DNA of 64,000 nt, taken from Thermodesulfobacteriota bacterium. Lineage in GTDB: Bacteria > Desulfobacterota > Desulfobacteria > Desulfobacterales > Desulfosudaceae. The notes beneath the pieces are model-generated. The model worked only from the letters and a program-made list of their open reading frames with translations, was not told the DNA's origin and searched no databases. The position numbers and the translations under genes were made by a program. The stretch is taken from NCBI GenBank assembly GCA_040753795.1, contig JBFMDX010000002.1:186001-250000 (forward strand), given 5' to 3'. Positions 42,087-51,589 of this stretch are shown in pieces. The stretch's first letter is position 1. Every line of letters starts with the position of its first letter.

Positions 42087-43493
42087 TTACAAGTTTTTTA
42101 GGTGCCGAAGCACCATGCGCATTTTCAGAGCCAGTGAGGTGCTGGGAATATATAGCCTGGCCATTTTGTAAGTGTAGACAATTTCATATATCGGGCGGAG
42201 AACGATCCCTGGCAGCGATAGCAGCGCTTTTCGGAGGCGCTGATGATAAAATAGAAAAGGCCAGCGGACGAACAGCGGGAAGAGACAGAACAGTTTATAT
42301 ATCCGGCTTTTTTCCTTTTGGCTGAAATCCAGCATGCTGCTGGAAAAATAATCCCGGGGCAGATCGCGGATGCTGGGCTCACGGCAGCAGCCCTGCTCCA
42401 TGGCATACTGGGTTAATTTCAGTCCCGGAAAAGGGATAAAGATGTTGGCCAGTCCCAGATAAGGCTTGACCCTGATATTCATCTCGACGGTCTCATCCAT
42501 CTGTGCGGCGGTTTCTCCCGGCAATCCAAGGATATTGCCGGTCCGGAAAGGGATCCCGTGCCGGGTCAGGCATCGCGCGGCGTGATAAATCTGCTCATCC
42601 GACATGTTCCGGTTAAGCACCGTGTTCCTTAAACGGTCATTGCCGGTTTCAATGGCCCAGTTGACCGCCTGGCAGCCGCTTTGTTTCAGGCCGGCGGCGA
42701 TTTCATCATCGATCAGGTTCGCGCGGATATTGCAGGTATAGGGGAGCCCCACCGCCCGGGGATAGCGGTCACAGAATTCCGCGAACCACTTTCCCCCGAG
42801 GATAAAGATGTCGTCGTTGAAAATCACCTCTTTCAAAGGGTAGCGGTCGCGAACATCCTTGATCTCTTCTATCAGGTAGTCCACGCTTTTCTTTCTTATC
42901 GCGGGTCCGCACCCCTGAAACATCTCCCGGAATTTATGATTGAAACAATAGGAACAGTCATAGGGGCAGCCGCGCCCGGAAAAGAACTGCTTGGACGGGG
43001 AGTCCCGGAGAAGACGGTCGGCATTGTAAACAACCGACCGGTCGGGAAAAGGCAGTTCATCCATGTTCACCAGGGGGTAGAAGGACTCTGGAAATGGGTC
43101 CTGCCGGCGGAAGATGTTTTTTGTAGAGGTAAAGTCGCTACGTATAAAATCGAGCAGGGCGTATTCGCCTTCTCCGATACAAATGGCGTCTATGGCGGAT
43201 GTTTTCAGAAAGGACCAGTCAAAGGTGGGGCCGGGTCCGCCGATCACGGACCTGGCCGAGCAGGCCTGCTTTGCCATCCTGTCAAAAGATATATACAGGG
43301 GAATGGTCGCCGAAAAAGAGGAATAGCAGATCAGGTCCGGTTCGATCTCTTTTATTTTTTTCAAAGCCCGTGAAAAGCTGCGCGTTCCGACATAAAACAA
43401 TCGCCGGTCATCGGATTTCAGGACCCCGGCCAGGGCATAAATCCCGTGATGATCGTTGTAAAGATTCAGCAGGTCGATAAAGACGATTTTCAT
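42087..43493 (-). CDS. B12-binding-type radical SAM enzyme, end of the 42-53 kb operon
   Basis: The 468-residue protein has a B12-type N-terminal domain (IVFIDLLNLYND, LICYSSFSATIP, SVIGGPGPTFDWS, AICIGEGEYALL) and cluster C176-x3-C180-x2-C183 (RGCPYDCSYC). RANLIDDEIA, WAIETGNDRL and LGLPGETAAQM follow. The C-terminal region (FVRWPFLFYHQRLRKALL) is basic and hydrophobic. Its ATG overlaps the stop of the GT-C-like gene by 4 bases, so it is made with that membrane transferase. This tight pairing suggests that the enzyme modifies a lipid-linked sugar or lipid used in the same pathway. Confidence 0.92.
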   Translation of the reverse strand: MKIVFIDLLNLYNDHHGIYALAGVLKSDDRRLFYVGTRSFSRALKKIKEIEPDLICYSSFSATIPLYISFDRMAKQACSARSVIGGPGPTFDWSFLKTSAIDAICIGEGEYALLDFIRSDFTSTKNIFRRQDPFPESFYPLVNMDELPFPDRSVVYNADRLLRDSPSKQFFSGRGCPYDCSYCFNHKFREMFQGCGPAIRKKSVDYLIEEIKDVRDRYPLKEVIFNDDIFILGGKWFAEFCDRYPRAVGLPYTCNIRANLIDDEIAAGLKQSGCQAVNWAIETGNDRLRNTVLNRNMSDEQIYHAARCLTRHGIPFRTGNILGLPGETAAQMDETVEMNIRVKPYLGLANIFIPFPGLKLTQYAMEQGCCREPSIRDLPRDYFSSSMLDFSQKEKSRIYKLFCLFPLFVRWPFLFYHQRLRKALLSLPGIVLRPIYEIVYTYKMARLYIPSTSLALKMRMVLRHLKNL

Positions 43494-45283
43494 GGCCGGC
43501 CTTTTCGGTAAATCGCCACCCCGAATTGCGTCGATTCAAAGGGCATGGCGCCGATGACCCGTTCCAGGCGGTAGTTTTGTCGAATCCAGCCGTACAAGTC
43601 CCGGGCATAATGAACCCCGAAGAAGGGATATCCGTAATCTGAGGCGTCCCGGCTGATCACGACTACATAGTCCGCGCCGCTGTCGGAGAGCCCCTTGATT
43701 ATTGTTTCTTCGCCAATGTACTGCAGCACCGGGGGCATGAAGTTGCAGTATCGTAAGGGGTTTTTTCGATCGGCCAAGAGGTTGACGGCTATGCCTTCCG
43801 GAAAGACAACCACCGACTGCTCCGGCGACGTGTTGCGGCTTAGATAATCCACGGTCGTCATAATGTCCCGGGTCTGATGGTCGTCAACCCAGTAGAACGT
43901 GCCGTGGTCGGAAACCGTTTTGAGCGTCCGGCTGTCATAATGCCGGACCGACCACCCCCAGTAATCGAAGGCCAGGACCAGGAGGAAGCAGGCCAGAACA
44001 ACTTCCAGAAACGGCTTTGCGGTGGAAGGGAAAACGCGGATAATCCGGGGGACTACCCCTCTGAAAATGATCAGGTGGTACACGATCAAGCCGGGAACCA
44101 GCAGATAGAAGCCATACAATTCCGGTCCCATGTTCAGCAGCATGCGTGATGCCACGATCAGGGCCGTCAGGCAAAGACAAAACAGTTGAAGGCAGACTGG
44201 ATCTTTTGTTTTTATGGATTTCCAGGCGAAATAGAGGATTCCGCCCGGTAAGAAAAGAGAAAGGCATCGATACTGGTAACACGCCAACAGGTCCGGTGAA
44301 TAAATCATTACCAGCGCTATAACCAGGAGGCCTGATGTCAGGGCCGGGAGTCGCGTGGGTGTCGCGGCCGATTTCGACCGGGAGGTAATGCCTGACGCGG
44401 CCGCGCCAAGCAACGGCAACAGAACCAGGGTAAGAGCAGTCGATCCGGCGATAATTTTCAGACTGGAAACCGTATCCGCGGTCCCCATTACCGCATCCTG
44501 AAAATGGTCACTCTTCAGATACAGCAACGGATTGATGACGGATTCCCTGAATCCGGCCCAGGAACCGGAAACGGCGATAAACAGTAGATATCCGGCCGCG
44601 GTAAGGAGCGGGGGCAGTAATAAAAGCAGCCAGATCGGGATATTCTTCTTGCCGGAATTGTTGAATATGTAAACAAGGCCGGTGACGAAAAAACCTCCCC
44701 AGGCAAGGATAGGTATTTCGATCCGGCAGAACATGGCCATGGACATGAAGAAGGCCCAGAGGCCGAGGAATCGGTTTTGCCCCGACTGGAGGAACCGGAG
44801 AAAAAAATAAAGGGCATACAGGATGAACAGCAAAAACAGCGTGGAAGCGAAACTGTAGGGAAGAATGGCGTTGAAATTGTTGTTGTCGGCGTAATAGCCG
44901 AAAGCAAAGACCAGAAAGAAGACAATGACGGTCAGGGCGGAGACGGTCGCACTCAAAAACATCCGGGGAATCAGATAGACCGCCGCGGCGATCAGGAGGG
45001 TGGTGACGATGCCAAGGCCCGCCAGTGTATAAAGATGAACGCCGAATATTTTAAATAAAATCGCCTGCAGATATGGAGGGAAAAAGCCATATTCATAAAA
45101 GATATCGCGATAGAGGACATGCCCTTCCAGCAGTTTCATGGGTACCCAGAATTCCCGGAAGGTATCGACGATCAGGTCACCCCACTTCATCCATGTCCGG
45201 CTCAGCAGATAAAGAAAGCAGGCGCCCATGGCCGCCAGGGCGATGGAGAATTCATTTAAATGGCGGGGCAGTCTTTTTATCAT
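43490..45283 (-). CDS. GT-C-like multi-span membrane glycosyltransferase
   Basis: The 597-residue membrane protein has about ten or more helices. DLIVDTFREFWVPMKLLEGH after helix one provides acidic residues in the first outer loop, as in GT-C/PMT-like enzymes, and YRDIFYEYGFFPPYLQA matches the GT39-type first-loop pattern (RDYFYEYGPLP-like). The C-terminal 120 residues are soluble (ADYVVVISRDASDYGYPFFG). Such enzymes move a sugar from polyprenyl phosphate to an acceptor outside the membrane. It lies between the DegT-family gene (9 bases upstream) and the radical SAM gene. Donor and acceptor are not known. Confidence 0.88.
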   Translation of the reverse strand: MIKRLPRHLNEFSIALAAMGACFLYLLSRTWMKWGDLIVDTFREFWVPMKLLEGHVLYRDIFYEYGFFPPYLQAILFKIFGVHLYTLAGLGIVTTLLIAAAVYLIPRMFLSATVSALTVIVFFLVFAFGYYADNNNFNAILPYSFASTLFLLFILYALYFFLRFLQSGQNRFLGLWAFFMSMAMFCRIEIPILAWGGFFVTGLVYIFNNSGKKNIPIWLLLLLPPLLTAAGYLLFIAVSGSWAGFRESVINPLLYLKSDHFQDAVMGTADTVSSLKIIAGSTALTLVLLPLLGAAASGITSRSKSAATPTRLPALTSGLLVIALVMIYSPDLLACYQYRCLSLFLPGGILYFAWKSIKTKDPVCLQLFCLCLTALIVASRMLLNMGPELYGFYLLVPGLIVYHLIIFRGVVPRIIRVFPSTAKPFLEVVLACFLLVLAFDYWGWSVRHYDSRTLKTVSDHGTFYWVDDHQTRDIMTTVDYLSRNTSPEQSVVVFPEGIAVNLLADRKNPLRYCNFMPPVLQYIGEETIIKGLSDSGADYVVVISRDASDYGYPFFGVHYARDLYGWIRQNYRLERVIGAMPFESTQFGVAIYRKGRP

Positions 45284-45292
45284 TCTTCTATT

Positions 45293-46504
45293 TCAGCCAT
45301 GATGACGGCCTGTAAACCGCTTCAGTACATCCAGCAGGTATTGCATTTCCTCAATGCCCAGACCGTCATGAACGCCGACATGGAGGCCGTTGTCACCGAT
45401 ATATTCAGCCTGGGGAAAGTCCCCGGGCGCGTGTCCGAGAAAAGCAAAACTGACGCATTGGGTGGGCATGGCTTCAAAAAGGGTCCGCGTTTCAATGCCG
45501 TTTTCCTCCAGATAACGCATCAGGTCGTTCCTTGAAAACGGCGCTTCTTTTCCGACAATGATGGGAATGGCATGGGGACCAATGCGTTCATCGGCCTGTT
45601 CACTGATGGTGGTCAGCCAGGGGTGAAACTGTTCAAAATGTTCCAGTACAAACATCAGATTGGCCCGGCGTTTTTCAAGTATGGCCGGATAGGCCTCCAG
45701 GCAACCGATTCCGAGAGCGGCCTCCAGCTCATTCATTTTGCTGGAGAACCCCGGCCGGCGGGTGACAAACCGGATATCCCGGCCTTCCCGGAACCGTTCC
45801 GGGCAATATCCCGAGGAGACATTCAGCCGGCACACCCGGCAGTCGCAGGCCCGGCCGTGGGAACGGAGTGAGCGCAGGATTTTCGCGTACGATTCGTTAT
45901 CGGTCGTAACGATGCCGCCCTCGCCGGTGGTGACCAGATGGGCCACATACAGGCTGAAGGCCGCCATATCACCAATGGAGCCGGCGGTTTTCCCCTTGTA
46001 AAGGGCGCCGTGGGCCTGGGCGGCATCTTCGATGACGACAAGACCGTATCGATCGGCGATTTTCCTGATCGCGACCATGTCCGCCGGTTTGCCCATCAGA
46101 TGAACCGGCATGATGGCGCGGGTTTTTTCGGTAATGACGGCTTCGATTTTTTCCGGATCAATATTAAGAGAGACCGGATCAATATCGACAAAAACCGGGG
46201 TGAACCCGGCGTGAATCACGGCATGACCGGTAGCGACAAAGGAAAGGGCCGGGATGATCACTTCGTCCCCCCGGCGGGCACCGAAATCATAAAGTACGGA
46301 CAGGGCCAGGATATCGGCATCGGTGCCTGAAGAAACGGCAATGGCTTCCCTGACGCCGACCAGTTCAGCGAACCGCTCTTCAAAACGCCGCACCAGATTA
46401 CCGCTGCTGATTCGTCCCGCGGCGAGCGCTTCGTCAATCAGGCGCCTGGATATATTCTGAATGGTGATGTTACCAAAGGGAAGATGCTTTTTCATTTCAG
46501 ACAT
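45293..46504 (-). CDS. DegT/DnrJ/EryC1-family sugar enzyme with His replacing the PLP lysine
   Basis: The 403-residue member of the sugar aminotransferase family has VSSGTDADILAL, IIPALSFVATGHAV, VIEDAAQAHGALYKGKTAGS and SSKMNELEAALG. The PLP lysine position in the S-F-x3-K segment is H189 (FSLYVAHLVTTGEGG). His at this point is the mark of ColD and of the E1 3-dehydratases (RfbH/DdhC) that remove a C3 hydroxyl from keto-sugars. Four cysteines (C220, C222, C225, C234: ACDCRVC ... YC) lie where E1 enzymes have a [2Fe-2S] site, with slightly different spacing. The EDAAQA segment is more aminotransferase-like, so the assignment to 3-deoxygenation is inference. The start overlaps the preceding YfhO-like gene; ATG at 46495 is an alternative. 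Confidence 0.9.
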   Translation of the reverse strand: MSEMKKHLPFGNITIQNISRRLIDEALAAGRISSGNLVRRFEERFAELVGVREAIAVSSGTDADILALSVLYDFGARRGDEVIIPALSFVATGHAVIHAGFTPVFVDIDPVSLNIDPEKIEAVITEKTRAIMPVHLMGKPADMVAIRKIADRYGLVVIEDAAQAHGALYKGKTAGSIGDMAAFSLYVAHLVTTGEGGIVTTDNESYAKILRSLRSHGRACDCRVCRLNVSSGYCPERFREGRDIRFVTRRPGFSSKMNELEAALGIGCLEAYPAILEKRRANLMFVLEHFEQFHPWLTTISEQADERIGPHAIPIIVGKEAPFSRNDLMRYLEENGIETRTLFEAMPTQCVSFAFLGHAPGDFPQAEYIGDNGLHVGVHDGLGIEEMQYLLDVLKRFTGRHHG

Positions 46505-49130
46505 CGGGTCGATAAACCTCCACTTCGTTCAAAGACAGGATACATTCCCCGGACGCCTGGATGGTGATATGGCGGAGCGTTTCCGGAGGTGAAAACACAA
46601 TTTCCATGGGCCCCCCATCACCTGCCCGCTCGACCCGGGCTTTCCGCCAGCGTTCTCCATCGTCGGATATGGACACGATCAGGGGCGGACCATTGAACCG
46701 GGGGCCGGAAAACCCGGTGTAAAGAACAATTTTCCCCACCGTTTCCGGCTGCCGCAGATCCACCCGCCACCAGGGGTTCCCTTCTTTATCGGTGAAGAAG
46801 CAGGAATCAACGCCTCGGCCGCCGTCAACCGCGTGCCGGCTGTTATAAAGATAAGGATAACCGGGCGCATGGCTGCTCATTTGCGTCGGTTTGCCGAAAG
46901 CAAGATTCACAGGGGTGCCCGGGGCCGGTGACTGCCATTCGTATCGCGTCCCGAGATTGTCGCCGGCGTAAAGGCTGGTATACCATATACCGAACAACCC
47001 GGCGGCGCATACCAGCGCCGCGGCAGCAACCCCCATCCCGCGCCGTACGCCGGCGGCTTTAATGCCGGCCAGACCGATGACCAGCGCAAAGGTCAAACAA
47101 CTGGTCATCATCCCGTAAAACGCCGCGCTGCTCCAGTAACGGAATTCGATGGTATGCTCTCCCGGCGGTATCAGGACGGCCTGGGCCGCGCCATTGGCCC
47201 GGTATATCGTTGCCCTGTTTCCGTCCAGCCAGGATCGCCAGCGGCCGGAAAAGGGATAGGACAGGACAAAAAAGGATTCCCGGCAGGCCTGGGCGGAAAA
47301 TATCAGCCGGTTATAAGAACTGTAGGTCAATGTGACCCGGTCGGATGTATTCAGGCAATTTCCCGGGTCGACCACTTCCGGGCCGGCGGTAAAATTTTCA
47401 ACCATGACCTCGTCGGGTTTCCGGTCGCTGTTCAGCCGCGTATAGGCCGTCTCGGTATCGGCGACCGAATCGTATCGGCGGTAAAGGGACGCCAGGCGCG
47501 GCTCCATGAAATAGTTTTTGAGTTGCTCATCCACCACCCGGCTGCCGGCATGCTGGTTCAGGAAGAAAACCGGCTGAAAATTGATGGCTTCTTTTTTTTG
47601 CGCCAGGATCTGGTCACAGGTCGGTGTTTTTTCTTTATCGGCTATGGAGTAAGCCCCGTATCTGAAGAGTATCGTCAACTGGCAAATCGTAACCGCCGCC
47701 AGGAAAAAGCCTGACACTTTCCTATGGTCAAAGGCTGAGAAATACAGAAAAACGAGGAGGAGAGCGATCAGGCTGGCGGCCAGAAAGGCCGGTTCGAACC
47801 AGCCCGGAATGGGACGCAGGTTGTAAGGACAGCTGTAGTGAGGATTGACGAAAAGGCTGTCCGGAAGGCTGATATAGACGACGGTTATCACCAACGCGGC
47901 CATGGCCGCCCGCGTCATGGGATGAGGCTTGGGACTTTTGGCGGAAACAGGCGGATGGGGGCCATGCCCGCTCCCGGCTGCCCAGGCCAGGGTCATCATG
48001 AACAGAAGGGGCAGCATCAATGCGATGCGGACCGGGCCTCTCAAAGTCGAGGCCAGGGGAACATGTTGCCAGACCCAGGGATGGACCGGCGTACGGTTTC
48101 CCTGCATGTAAAGGGAGCAGAGGATGATGATGCCGAGGATGATCCAGATCACGGCCGGCACGCGGACCCGGAACAGCGTCAGGACAAAGGGGGCGACTAC
48201 CGCCGCCAGGAAAAGCGGTGATCCGCCGAACATGGAAAACCCCGCCCCCAGGGGCCAGAAGAAATTATTGAAAAATCCGGGCAGCGTATCCGTCCACTGG
48301 GTGGACCACAGGTAGGGCTGATCGATTCGTCCGGAACTGTTTTTCATGTAATCCCAGAAAAATGGCCACAGGTAGTCGGACGAGAGCAGGATGCCCGCGG
48401 TAAGGAAAAGACCGGTTCGCCCCCAGAAGGAGACAATTTTGCTTACGGGTTTTTTCTCCGCGTCGGCAACCATGGCGTTATAAAGAAAGGGCAGCAGCAT
48501 CGTGAAAAGGACTGACCCGATGGCGCCGAAAAAGACCATGGGAGCAAACCCGCTGGTGAGCAGCCAGTAGGCCGCGCCAATAATCAGTAGCGGCCCCTGA
48601 CGCCGGGTCGTCTTCAGGAAGTAGCAGCCGATGGCGGAACAGAGGAGGAGCGTTCCGGTGTATGCCTCCAGAGCGATGACGTTCCAGAACAGGTCGAGCA
48701 TCCGGAGGTTGTACACGGTGATCAGGGAGATGATGAAGGCCATGAAACGGCTTAAAGGCAGTCTGGCCAGAAATTGATACAGACAGAAATGACATAACGC
48801 CAGGATAATCAGCCGGAAAAGGGTCAGCCATTCCAGGGAGTAACCCTGCCAGAATCCCGGCATCAGGGAAGCCAGATAACCCAAGGGGTGATAGAGCTGG
48901 GCATGCGGGTAAGCGGATGACTGGCCGTAATAACAGGCGGGAGCGAAAAGGGGAAAGGCCCCGGTTTTGACGGAGAAGAGAAGATCGAGCTGGTGATAAA
49001 TATGATAATTAATGTAATCGCTGCCCAGTGTCTGGTCGGAGACAAAAGGCGTCAGCCAGTAAAAAAAGAGAAAGGGCAACGCCAGCATGCCCGGCTTTAT
49101 CAAGAACTGTGGCGTGAATACTTTTTTCAC
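46497..49130 (-). CDS. YfhO-like membrane protein with C-terminal discoidin domain, copy B1
   Basis: The 877-residue protein has about twelve helices in residues 1-490 (LGSDYINYHIYHQLDLLF after helix one is the acidic loop) and a soluble YfhO-type segment (ILSYPFSGRWRSWLDGNRA region with EFRYWSSAAFYGM). A final helix pair precedes an F5/8-type C (discoidin) domain at about 745-877: NLAFGKPTQMSS, SRHAVDGG, WWRVDLRQPETVGKIVLYT, ending SLNEVEVYRPDV. Discoidin folds bind carbohydrate or lipid head groups, so the tail may hold the growing glycan outside the cell. It is a close relative of the copies at 54033 and 62736. It is fourth in the minus-strand operon. Confidence 0.9.
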   Translation of the reverse strand: MKKVFTPQFLIKPGMLALPFLFFYWLTPFVSDQTLGSDYINYHIYHQLDLLFSVKTGAFPLFAPACYYGQSSAYPHAQLYHPLGYLASLMPGFWQGYSLEWLTLFRLIILALCHFCLYQFLARLPLSRFMAFIISLITVYNLRMLDLFWNVIALEAYTGTLLLCSAIGCYFLKTTRRQGPLLIIGAAYWLLTSGFAPMVFFGAIGSVLFTMLLPFLYNAMVADAEKKPVSKIVSFWGRTGLFLTAGILLSSDYLWPFFWDYMKNSSGRIDQPYLWSTQWTDTLPGFFNNFFWPLGAGFSMFGGSPLFLAAVVAPFVLTLFRVRVPAVIWIILGIIILCSLYMQGNRTPVHPWVWQHVPLASTLRGPVRIALMLPLLFMMTLAWAAGSGHGPHPPVSAKSPKPHPMTRAAMAALVITVVYISLPDSLFVNPHYSCPYNLRPIPGWFEPAFLAASLIALLLVFLYFSAFDHRKVSGFFLAAVTICQLTILFRYGAYSIADKEKTPTCDQILAQKKEAINFQPVFFLNQHAGSRVVDEQLKNYFMEPRLASLYRRYDSVADTETAYTRLNSDRKPDEVMVENFTAGPEVVDPGNCLNTSDRVTLTYSSYNRLIFSAQACRESFFVLSYPFSGRWRSWLDGNRATIYRANGAAQAVLIPPGEHTIEFRYWSSAAFYGMMTSCLTFALVIGLAGIKAAGVRRGMGVAAAALVCAAGLFGIWYTSLYAGDNLGTRYEWQSPAPGTPVNLAFGKPTQMSSHAPGYPYLYNSRHAVDGGRGVDSCFFTDKEGNPWWRVDLRQPETVGKIVLYTGFSGPRFNGPPLIVSISDDGERWRKARVERAGDGGPMEIVFSPPETLRHITIQASGECILSLNEVEVYRPDV

Positions 49131-49189
49131 TGTCGGGCCCCTGATGATGGTTTAAAGCGGGCTCATGCGGCTTCGGCGATGCGTGTATA

Positions 49190-50815
49190 TCATTTGTTCT
49201 GGCCGTTAATGGCAATATCGTACCAGAAGAACTTAAACCGGTCGCCCTCCAGAAAAGCGCCCAGGATGCGGGTTTTGTTTTCCCGGTTAAAAACAATCGG
49301 CGGATCAATCTCTTGTGACACCACGAAATCAAAAGTTTCGACGATGTTGCCGTTTATTACCAACTGACATTGAAGCAGTTTTGGCTTGACCAGATACGCA
49401 AGATGACGGCTGTCCGGGGAAAAACAGGGCCGGGAGATTTTAGGAGAGATCCCCTCATTTTCCTGGAATTCAACCGGATACGATTGTTCCTGGCCGTTTA
49501 CCACCATCACCGCCTTGTTACCGCTCATCGCCTGATAAGCAAGGATCCTGGAATCCGGGCTGAAATAGGGCGGTCCGACAGAGTCATAAAATTTCTGGGG
49601 TTTTTCATCCAGTACCATGGCCCATAGCCCGTTCTGACCGATCCGGTAGGCAAGATGGCCCGAATCCGGACTGAAAGTCGGCTGGTCAATAAAATCATAG
49701 GCCTGGCCTGATGTTTCATTGTGGACCATCTGCATGGTTGCGCCAGCCGTCTTTTCGCTGACACCGGTATATGCATAATGTTTTGAATCCGGGCTGAAGA
49801 CCACTGACGTGACCAGATTAAAAGGCGGGCCTGTCTTGCTTCCGATTACTACCTGGTATTTCCCCTGTTCCATTCTGGTAAATGCCAGTAATGACGAGTC
49901 CGGGCTGAAAGAAGGCTGGGTGATCTGGGGAATGATGGTGGCGAAAAGCCCTCCTTCATAAAATACGGTTTGAGGGGAGCAACTGCCGACAGGGATTACC
50001 CGACCGTTATGGACCACCAGGAATTCATCGTTTCGGATGGCGATGTAAGCCAGTTTTTTGGAATCAGGGCTCCAGGTCAGCCCTTCCGCCTTGTCGTACG
50101 GACCTTCTTCCCTGGCGCCGCGGATGACAAACTGCTTTTTGCCCCTGGTGGCAATATAAGCGACTGTTTTGCCGTCCGGGCTGAAAAGAATTTCCGTGAT
50201 AGCGTCACAGGGAGAGGATTCCTGACCATTTACGATCAGCCGGACATTGTTTTCCGCGTTGTTTTTTGCCACGTAAACGATTTTTTTTGAATCCGGGCTG
50301 AAAACCGGGCCGAAAACAATATCGATCATATCATACGCTTTCATCCGGTTGCCGTTAAGCACCAGGTGCTGTTTGTCTTTGTCCTGGACGATGTAAGCGG
50401 TATACGAGCCATCCGGGCTGAAACGCAGGCAGCAGACGCTGTCATAGGCTGCTGACTCTTTCCCGTCGATAACGACAAAATGTTGATTCCCCCTGGCGGC
50501 TATATAGGCGGCCCGGTTCCGGGAAGGCGAGAAGACAGGATATCCTTTGGCGATGCGGCTGTATGTTTCCCCCATCTTGTCATCAATGGCCACGCGCATG
50601 CCTTCCCGGGTGATCACTGCAACAGCGACATGATTCATGTCGGGGCTGAAGGCAATGGAGTCGGAAAATATTTGCCAGTCATCGGATGGCTTGCCGAGAA
50701 ATGTCTTTTGAATGGAAACTCCCCCTGGCAGGGCCCAGCCTGTCCCGGCCAGAAGAGACAGGAAAAGAAGCAGCCACAAGCCGCTCCGGAGGGAAAGAAA
50801 TAACCGTTCACGCAT
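49190..50815 (-). CDS. Exported TolB/WD40-like beta-propeller protein
   Basis: The 541-residue protein has a signal peptide (residues 1-27, ending TGWALPGG) and eleven repeats of about 42 residues, each starting with an FSPD(S/G)-type segment and an AY(I/V) strand (FSPDSKKIVYVA, FSPDGKTVAYIA, WSPDSKKLAYIA, FSPDSRHLAYLV). These are TolB/PD40-type blades, so one or two propellers in the periplasm or at the surface are expected. Propellers of this kind bind partner proteins or sugars. At DNA level the repeated TCCGGGCTGAA element recurs across the gene. No catalytic motif is seen. It sits inside the glycan operon and may be a scaffold for it. Confidence 0.88.
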   Translation of the reverse strand: MRERLFLSLRSGLWLLLFLSLLAGTGWALPGGVSIQKTFLGKPSDDWQIFSDSIAFSPDMNHVAVAVITREGMRVAIDDKMGETYSRIAKGYPVFSPSRNRAAYIAARGNQHFVVIDGKESAAYDSVCCLRFSPDGSYTAYIVQDKDKQHLVLNGNRMKAYDMIDIVFGPVFSPDSKKIVYVAKNNAENNVRLIVNGQESSPCDAITEILFSPDGKTVAYIATRGKKQFVIRGAREEGPYDKAEGLTWSPDSKKLAYIAIRNDEFLVVHNGRVIPVGSCSPQTVFYEGGLFATIIPQITQPSFSPDSSLLAFTRMEQGKYQVVIGSKTGPPFNLVTSVVFSPDSKHYAYTGVSEKTAGATMQMVHNETSGQAYDFIDQPTFSPDSGHLAYRIGQNGLWAMVLDEKPQKFYDSVGPPYFSPDSRILAYQAMSGNKAVMVVNGQEQSYPVEFQENEGISPKISRPCFSPDSRHLAYLVKPKLLQCQLVINGNIVETFDFVVSQEIDPPIVFNRENKTRILGAFLEGDRFKFFWYDIAINGQNK

Positions 50816-50857
50816 TTATCCGAACTCTCCTGCTAATCGTTTTCGGTGTACATGATG

Positions 50858-51589
50858 TTAATTATATTTATCTGCCCATCGCAGTGACATCAATTTCCCT
50901 CCCCACCATAACATATCCCTGAAACGCATTTTGGATTTTCCAGACAATCTGGCGGACAGGCTCACGGGATATTCCACAATCCTGACGCCTTTTTTTTCCA
51001 GGGCATATATGCTTTCGATAAAAAACGCGTAATCATCCGCCTGAACCCCGGAAAAGGCAGCCGGATCAATGGTGTCCAGATGATACAGCCGAAAGGCATT
51101 GGTAAGATCATAGGGCAGCCCTAACATGAAAGATGTCGCCAGATGGCTCAAACGGCTGGCCAGTTTTTCTCTTTTCGTCCTTGAGTCCGAAGCGCCCGTG
51201 AGGAAGCGGGACCCCACCACCACGTCAGCCTTCCCTGTTAACTGTAAAAGTCCGGGGATATCTTCAGGAGCGTGGGTTCCATCAGCGTCCATGGTGATCA
51301 GTTTTTTATAGCGTTTTTGATATGCATATCGCAGGGCCTGGCGATGAGCACTGCCGATACCGCCCCGGCTTGGCCTGTGAATCACGTCAATCCCGCCTTC
51401 CTGCCGAGAAAGACGGTCAAGCATCGTTCCCGTGCCGTCCGGAGAGTTGTCGTCAATGAAGAGAATATCCGCGCGGGTTTTCATCTCTTTTATCCGTCGG
51501 ATCATTTCCTCCACATTGCCTGCCTCGTTATAAGTGGGAAGAAAGACCAGTAAGTCATTTCGGGAAGGAGAGGGCTTAACGTCGGTCAT
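50858..51589 (-). CDS. Polyprenyl-phosphate sugar synthase-like GT2 (DPM1 type)
   Basis: About 243 residues. FLPTYNEAGNVEEMI, LFIDDNSPDGTGTML, RPSRGGIGSAHRQAL and the DxD region TMDADGTHAPEDIPGLL match dolichol/polyprenyl-phosphate mannose synthase-type GT2 enzymes. These load a sugar from a nucleotide donor onto polyprenyl phosphate on the inner face; GT-C enzymes then use it outside. The ATG at 51589 is chosen over the ATG at 51613 because GGGGAAG is spaced well before it. It overlaps the methyltransferase stop by 14 bases. Its GT-C-like and YfhO-like neighbours fit this donor role. The sugar is not known. Confidence 0.9.
   Translation of the reverse strand: MTDVKPSPSRNDLLVFLPTYNEAGNVEEMIRRIKEMKTRADILFIDDNSPDGTGTMLDRLSRQEGGIDVIHRPSRGGIGSAHRQALRYAYQKRYKKLITMDADGTHAPEDIPGLLQLTGKADVVVGSRFLTGASDSRTKREKLASRLSHLATSFMLGLPYDLTNAFRLYHLDTIDPAAFSGVQADDYAFFIESIYALEKKGVRIVEYPVSLSARLSGKSKMRFRDMLWWGGKLMSLRWADKYN

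Noticed and set aside
47785-47805. GGTTCGAACC, like a tRNA T-loop
   Set aside because: It is inside the coding frame of a YfhO-like gene and no acceptor or anticodon stem can be paired around it.
49500-50450. Regularly spaced TCCGGGCTGAA repeats that look at first like a repeat array
   Set aside because: They encode the FSPDS segment of successive propeller blades; spacing is by codons and intervening sequence is coding, so it is not a CRISPR or satellite.
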